From the NCBI RefSeq assembly GCF_048564905.1, contig NC_133020.1, positions 17,889,501 to 17,953,500 on the forward strand: a stretch of 64,000 nucleotides of DNA. Direction: 5' to 3'. Shown one piece after another: positions 57,530-64,000 of this stretch. The DNA comes from Vicugna pacos (taxonomy: Eukaryota; Chordata; Mammalia; Artiodactyla; Camelidae). Numbering within the stretch: the first letter of the stretch is position 1; each line of letters opens with the position of its first letter. Both the position numbers and the translations under genes were made by a program. Below the pieces are notes generated by a model. That model was not told the origin of the DNA, searched no databases, and worked only from the letters and a program-made list of their open reading frames with translations.

Positions 57530-59455
57530 AGCAAACAGAATCTCAGAGATACATTAAAAAAAGAATACAGCAAGACCAGGTGTGGTTTACTCCAGAAAGG
57601 TAAAGATAGTTTAGTATTAGGAAACTGATTTATGTAATACATCAGACTGACGGATTTAAGGCGAAAAGTAGTGTAATTATCTCTGCAGATGCTTAAAAGA
57701 CATTTGTTTCCATCTCATAAAAATTCAATATCCATTGTTAATTTAAGAACTCAATGAAATGGTAGGAGATGGGTATTTCCTTAGCATAATAAAATAAATA
57801 TATCTATCGCTACTCCTGCTTAATAAGGGTACTGAAAATATTTCCATTAAAGTTAGGATCAAGACAGTGATGTCATTACTACTTAATGTTCTTCTGGAGG
57901 TCTTAGGCAATGCTTTTAGACAGATTAAGATATATTAGAATTATAAAAATTAGATAGCAGAGGTTAATTTCATATTTATATCTAAGAGAATCGACTGAAT
58001 AACTATTATAGATGATAAGAGAATTCAGTAGGTGAATGGGTTAAAAAAAAAAAAAGAAAAATCCCATTCGTAAAGATAAAACACCTAGAAATGAACTTAA
58101 CAAGAAATACTCAAGGTCTATATTTAAAAAAAAAAAAAGCATTAAACATTAAAATACTACTGAGGGACACAGAGGGAACCAACAAATAGAAAGGTACACC
58201 ATGTTCTTGAAAGAAGGACTAATACCAGGAAGGTGTTAATTCTTCCAAACTGATCTATAAATTTGATACAATCTCAAAACATATACAATAGGAGGTTTTG
58301 GTTTTGGTTTTGGTTTGGAATACTAGACAAACTGATCTGCAAGTTTATGTGGAAAAAGAAATAAGAAAATATGGTTAGGAAAATGTTTGAAAAAGGAAGG
58401 TTAAAAGGAGCCCTAGTAGAGATTAACATATAAAGCTAAAATAATTGAAAGACAGTGGTATTAGCAAATTAAAAAGACAAATCAAAGAAAGAGAATTGGA
58501 AATCCAGAAGTAAATTCAAATTCGTACACAAATTCAGTTTATGATAATGGTAGTGTTTCAAATTAGTGAAGAAAAAAAAATCATTGTTCAATAGATGATT
58601 TCTGGAATAACAAGATAACATTTGATAATTGTCCAATAGAAAAATTGTAAAAGAGATGAACAGTTAGTGGAAAGCAAATTACAAATGATTCTTTAACATA
58701 TGAAAATGTTCAGTCACAATGAAATGAAAAACTTCAATAAAAAATGCAAATAAAAATTACACTGAGATACCACTTTTTGCCTTTCAAATTGGCAAAGATT
58801 AAAATGTTTGTTAGCAGACCAAGGTTGGTGTTTGTATATGAGAAGGGACACTTAAAAAGTGCTGATTTTCATCTCTATCAAGGGCAATTTGGTAATATTT
58901 ATCAAAATAAAATATATGTACCTTTTGACCTCCAATTTTATTTCTAGCAAATTGATGACAGCAATACTCCCACATGTACAAAACAACATAGGTTATTGTT
59001 GTAGAATTGTTTTTAATAGTAAAGGCCAGTAATTAATTAAAAATCCTCAAAGGGATCTAGCTAAATGATGCAGCCATACAATGGGCTACTTCTTACAGAT
59101 ATAAAAATTAACGAGGACGTTTTGACAACAATATGACATTATGGCCAAGCCATTTAGATAAATGATGAAGGCAAGGAGGAAATATACAAAGAATATGCTA
59201 CCACTTGCAGAAAAAAGGAGGAAAGGAATATATGTATATATATTTGCTTGAATGTGCGTAAATCACCTCTGGAAAAGGGTCAGAAACAATAACATTGGTT
59301 GCTTCCAGGGAAGGGACCTTGATGGTTGATGGATCAGAGTGAAAGAGACATTTCACCATTTACTCTCAGATACTTTTAGAATTTTGAGCTATGTGAATAA
59401 ATTACCTACCCCAAAAGAGGAAATAAATAAAGTTAAAACTTAAAAAAAAAAAAAA
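57530..59455 (+). mobile_element. Ancient LINE-1, plus strand
   Basis: Plus-strand L1 ORF2 from the RT region ('ggtttactccagaaaggtaaagatagtttag', 'gaaactgatttatgtaatac') to the 3' UTR and an A-run at 59442-59456. Strongly diverged and broken. Confidence 0.7.
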
Positions 59456-59459
59456 AGGA

Positions 59460-60397
59460 AAACCTGACTTACTGTGATTGACACAAATGGTGGCTTGTTT
59501 TTTCTCTCACAAAAAGAAGCCCAGAAGTAGGTGCTCACTGACTGTTGGTTCAGCTGCTCAATGATGTCTCACAAACTAGGTTTTTACTTTTCTTCTAGGA
59601 CTTCCATCTCAGAGAACTAGCTTTTTAGCTCCATGTCTTTTCCTCATGATAGCAAGATGGCTGCCAGAGCTCAGGAATCGTGTCCTCTCAAACATCCCCT
59701 ACTCAAGAAAAAAGGGACAAGGAAAGCCAAAAACTTTCTCCTAATGATGCTTTTTGTCCTGGAAAGGAAGACTTCCCTGCACATGTCGTTGGCCAGAATG
59801 GATCCCATGCTTATCCTGAACCAATTCCTAGCAGAGGGAAATGGGTTTACTGGCCCCTGGAATTGGGAGAAAGGCCCCTCTCTCCTGGTATCATGGAATC
59901 TCTGCCCTAGTACAGAAATAGGAGTCTGTTCCTAGGAAAGTTGCAGAAGTCTGTTGGGTAGGTAGCAGAAAGAGTCCACTCAGCTGTCCATGTGAATAGC
60001 TCCATCTTCTGAAAAGAGAAATTGTTAATTACTTAGAACTGCATACCCACACCTCCCACTGCTACACTCTACACTCAGCTACATCCGTCTGTCTCTGCCT
60101 TAGCCTCCCCCTGGCCTCCCTGCCCATGTTGACGTGGGCTGGATTCAGGATTGGCTTTCTCCTCCATGTGGTATAGGAGTGGAGTTCTCAAAAATAATAC
60201 GGGACTAGCTGGATTCACTAGTACCTACCACTGTATCCAGTTCTAACTTTTGAAGATAACAATCAGGAGGCTGTCTTCATTGGTTTTCTACCCACTTTCA
60301 TTGTAGACAGGAGCTCCTCTCTGTATGAAGTGTGTTCTGTTCGTGTGTGTTGGAGCCTGTATTAACTCAGCACTGGTGATGTGAGGAAGACGGGCAA
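59460..60397. other. Intergenic, unassigned interspersed repeat likely
   Basis: 59480-59940 ('cttgttttttctctcacaaaaagaagcccagaagtagg', 'tgatagcaagatggctgccagagctc') resembles an interspersed repeat seen elsewhere in mammals, but I cannot name the family. A frame of 100 codons (59633-59935) is not supported as a gene. Confidence 0.4.
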
Positions 60398-60769
60398 TGT
60401 TATGGACTGAACGTGAACTCATTTGTCGAAGTCACAACCCTCAGTACCTCAGACCACGGCTATATTTGGAGATGTGGTCTTCAAAGAGATAACTAAAGTG
60501 AGGTCCTTAGAGTTGGCCCTAATCCAGTATGACTGGTGTCCTTGTAAAAAGAGATGAGGACACAGACACACACAGAGGAAAGACTACATGAGGACACAGG
60601 GAGAAGACAGCCACTGGCAGGTCAAGGAGAGAGGCCTCAGAAGAAACCAACCCTGCCGACACCTCGATCTCAGACTTTGAGCCTCCAGAACTGTGAGAAA
60701 ATAATTACCTGTTGTTTACACCACCCTGCCTGCAGTCCTGGGTCATGGCCACCCTAGCAAATTAATACA
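60398..60769 (+). mobile_element. MLT1-family (ERVL-MaLR) solo LTR
   Basis: Begins TGTTATGGACTGAAC and ends CTAGCAAATTAATACA, with the interior phrases 'ccctaatccagtatgactggtgtccttg' and 'cctccagaactgtgagaaaataa' typical of MLT1 LTRs. A fossil about one LTR long with no internal region beside it. Diverged, as expected for an element of the placental radiation, and not functional. Confidence 0.85.
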
Positions 60770-61341
60770 GGGATGTAGATTTCTAAATTTGAATGATGTC
60801 ACATGGGGCTGTGCCTTAGCACCGTTTCTTCAAAAATTATTTCCTCCCTTAATTTTGTTGGGAAAAAATTTTTATAAAATTGGGTTGGGTTTTTTTTTTT
60901 TATCAAAACACATTGGTGCAGTGAATAAGGAATCCCGTTGTCTGGTTCTAGCAGACAGCAAGAGCAGGAGGATTTAACTCTGCATCTAAAGATACAGCTC
61001 ATATTATTTACTTCTCAAAAAAGGAAGTGGGATTCGAATACTTTCAAGGTCGACCTTAAATAACCCAGCCACTCAGCTGGATCAGACGACTCCTGGAGTG
61101 TGTGCTGTGTAGCCTCTGCACCTTGAGAAGCCCCAGCAACAGAATCGGAATCATAACACTAGACCCAGACGGTGGCCTTTTATGGAAGGAGCGGTCGGCC
61201 GGCGGCAGCTCCCCTCCCAATCCTTCAAGCTAGGATCGTCTCTACTGGACAGAATGGTAGATAAATCCTGGCGGCCCAAACATTCCCAAACAATAAGAGA
61301 GCTGAGAAGATTTAAAGTTCTTTTCGGGAAAAAAGAAAATA
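60770..61341. other. Intergenic, no feature
   Basis: No gene seen; only short runs of T. Confidence 0.35.
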
Positions 61342-61773
61342 GAGGCATACTCGGAGATATTGCAGGTTTAGTCCCTGACCACTGCGATAAAGCCAGTCAT
61401 ATGAATCTTTTGGTTTCCCGGGGCATATAAGAGTTATGTGTACACTAGACTGTAATCTGTTAAGTGTGCAGTAGCATTATGTCTAAAAACTAATGCACAT
61501 GACTTAATTTAAAACTACTTTATTGCTAAAAAATGCTAACCATTGTGGGGAGGGTATAGCTCAGTGGTACAGCATATGCCTAGCATGCATGAGGTCATGG
61601 GTTCAATCCCCAGTACCTCCATTAAAAAAAATAATAATACAATAAAATTTAAATTAAAAAAAATTCAGTGTACTTGCTTTAAAAAAAATGCTAACCATCA
61701 TCAATAATGCAGGGTTGCTTCAATTTGTAAAAAAATGCAATAAAGTGAGACACAATAAAGCAAGATATGCCTG
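61342..61773 (-). mobile_element. Tigger1-type DNA transposon interrupted by a SINE
   Basis: Left end AGGCATACTCGGAGATATT and right end the reverse of CAGGCATATCTTGCTTTATT, with an internal deletion as in the copy at 45.9 kb. A camelid SINE splits it, flanked by a 16-bp duplication of Tigger sequence. Confidence 0.88.
61554..61680 (+). mobile_element. Camelid tRNA-Ala SINE nested in Tigger1, plus strand
   Basis: Intact A box (TAGCTCAGTGG), TAGCAT loop and GGTTCAATCCC. Target duplication AAAAAATGCTAACCAT at 61528-61543 and 61683-61698, so the SINE inserted after the Tigger. Confidence 0.95.
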
Positions 61774-62074
61774 CAAGACAAGAAGAAATAAAGTAAAAGT
61801 CACGTCGGCCACGATTTCTTCACCGGCAGAATGTGAACCTCGCCTCTCACTTTGTGTCTAAAGCATATACCTTTCCCTTCATCCAGCTTTTGCCAAACAC
61901 TTTTGCACTTAGCCTTGAGTCTGGGGGTTTGAGAATTGGCTGAGACTTAATGCCTACAGGATTTGCAGAAAAGTCTGATTATTTGAGGAAAACAGCCCAT
62001 TTTACCTGTTCCAAGAAGTTCTGTAAGGGTGCGGTTGCGAAGTTTTTACCCAAGAGAGCCTCATGGGTGCACGT

Positions 62075-62262
62075 CCCCACTGTGCCATTTGCAGTTGAAC
62101 TGGGCAGGTGACTCCCTCCCTGGGCCTGTCTCCCCACTTGTTAGATGGGAATCATCATTGTAGCTGCCTCCTCGGGGTCTTGTGAGGGTTGCATAGGATG
62201 AGCTTGTACAGCATTGAGAGCTCTGCCTGCCACACTGTATGCGATCACTGGCCAAACTGTCA
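62075..62262 (+). repeat. MIR remnant downstream of LTBR
   Basis: 'ctccccacttgttagatgggaatcatcattgtagctgcctcc' and 'gtgagggttgcataggatgagc' are the MIR 3' half pattern. Confidence 0.65.
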
Positions 62263-62363
62263 TCACACGAATTCCATGTACCAGCCCCTCATAGAAATGC
62301 CTCGTGGAATTAGGGAACAGCCTTTCTCTATAAATCCCAAGGAGATAAATGATCAATCTCTTC

Positions 62364-62369
62364 TTTATT
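62364..62369 (-). terminator. LTBR: Polyadenylation signal AATAAA of LTBR
   Basis: On the minus strand GCAAATAAAGAAG lies about 635 nt beyond the LTBR stop. It marks the likely 3' end of the gene near 62345. Confidence 0.8.
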
Positions 62370-62998
62370 TGCATGTGGTTACAATTTATAAATACACTCG
62401 CCACGTCCCTCCTCCTCCAAAACTTTCCCCTATACCTAGAACCCCACCCCAACCCCCGGTTATAGGGAGGTCACAGCCTCTCTCCTGTCTAGGAAGGGAG
62501 GGGAGTGTGGTCCTCTGAGTCACTCCAGCCTCATGTAGGGTCCACTTTGGTCCGTGCGAAGTGTGGGCCCACGAAGGGCCTCTGAAGCTTGGGCATGAGC
62601 ACCATGAATCTGCCAGCGGTCCCGGTGATGTCCTTGCAGTGACCACGTGGCTGGCTCCCTTCCGTGCCATGCTCGGGGTGTGGATGCCAGTGGGGCAGCT
62701 GTTAGCGTCGCGTGCCCTGGCCGGGCCTGAAGCCGAGCTGGTACTGCCCCAGGGGGCAGGGTTCTGCTGCGGAGTCTCAGGCCTGCTCAGGCGGAGGTGA
62801 GTCCTGCGACGGGCACGGTACCCAGCCAGTGCCAGCCCTGCTCTCAGGGACATGTCTGAGGCCCAGCCCCTCAGGGTCCACCTCTCGGGGCCCCTACCCA
62901 GGCCCTCTGTCAGTCCTGTGTGGGTAGGGCAGCCTCCCTTCTCCTGGCTTCTCCCAGACTCCGTCAGGCGCGGGTGACAAATTGGGTCCTTGGCGCTG
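62370..62998 (-). other. LTBR: LTBR 3' UTR
   Basis: Between the LTBR stop and the AATAAA. Open frames on both strands here reflect GC content. The stretch just beyond the stop still looks like former coding sequence (see the finding on the C-terminus). Confidence 0.7.
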
Positions 62999-63823
<825 letters not shown>

Positions 63824-63899
63824 CTGCAGGACAGAGGCCGAGAACTAACCAATGACATGGGCCTCAGACCTCATCTTTTTTTAATTCCCACACCCCACC

Positions 63900-64000
63900 C
63901 CATGCTTAGGCCACTCAGCCCCCTACTCTGCTCCTCATCGCACTCCCTGCCTCAGGGCCTTTGCATGTGTTTCCTCTTCCTGGAGCACTTTCTCCTAGGT
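63900..64000 (+). mobile_element. L2 LINE fragment in LTBR intron, window edge
   Basis: 'ctgcctcagggcctttgcatgtgtttcctcttcctggagc' is the L2 3' signature. Continues past the edge. Confidence 0.65.

Noticed and set aside
61554-61626. tRNA-Ala-like sequences (here and in ten other places)
   Set aside because: They carry A and B boxes and an AGC-like loop, but occur as dispersed copies with A-rich tails and target duplications. They are SINE heads, not tRNA genes.

Overview
This is a mammalian genomic window, most likely from a camelid (camel, llama or alpaca). Spliced genes with GT-AG introns match the human 12p13 cluster VAMP1-TAPBPL-CD27-LTBR, seen here in inverted order. At least eleven copies of a tRNA-Ala-derived SINE are scattered through the window. 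They carry A box TAGCTCAGTGG, an AGC anticodon-like loop and B box GGTTCAATCCC, followed by an A/T-rich tail. This fits the vic-1 type SINE described from vicuna. No bacterial or viral gene system is present.

Layout. 1-7.5 kb: gene-free, filled mainly with LINE-1, two tandem SINEs and a (CA)n tract. 7.6-8.7 kb: CpG-rich promoter of VAMP1. 8.39-12.67 kb: VAMP1 (+), five coding exons, 118 aa, with a long 3' UTR towards about 14.7 kb. 14.7-21.8 kb: TAPBPL (-), tail to tail with VAMP1. 22.4-26.0 kb: CD27 (-), six exons. 26-62.3 kb: a long intergenic stretch, essentially a graveyard of L1/HAL1, L2, MIR, Tigger and hAT DNA transposons, camelid SINEs and an MLT1-type solo LTR. 62.35-64 kb: the last two exons and 3' UTR of LTBR (-), which runs off the right edge.

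The genes share an immune theme except VAMP1. TAPBPL encodes an MHC-I peptide editor and has an interferon-stimulated response element just upstream. CD27 and LTBR are TNF-receptor family members that signal through TRAF proteins. VAMP1 is a vesicle SNARE for neurotransmitter release.

Most notable observations. (1) A large inverted repeat with arms of about 0.91 kb at 33.2-34.1 and 35.2-36.1 kb. Its inner junction lies inside a SINE, and it shows an abrupt step between a divergent outer part and an identical inner part. (2) Lineage differences at functional positions: Phe instead of Leu at the TAPBPL scoop-loop tip, Ala instead of Asp in the LTBR TRAF3 motif plus an altered C-terminus, Ile instead of Lys in the VAMP1 SNARE motif, and a relocated CD27 exon 4 donor. 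I found no convincing new multi-gene system.
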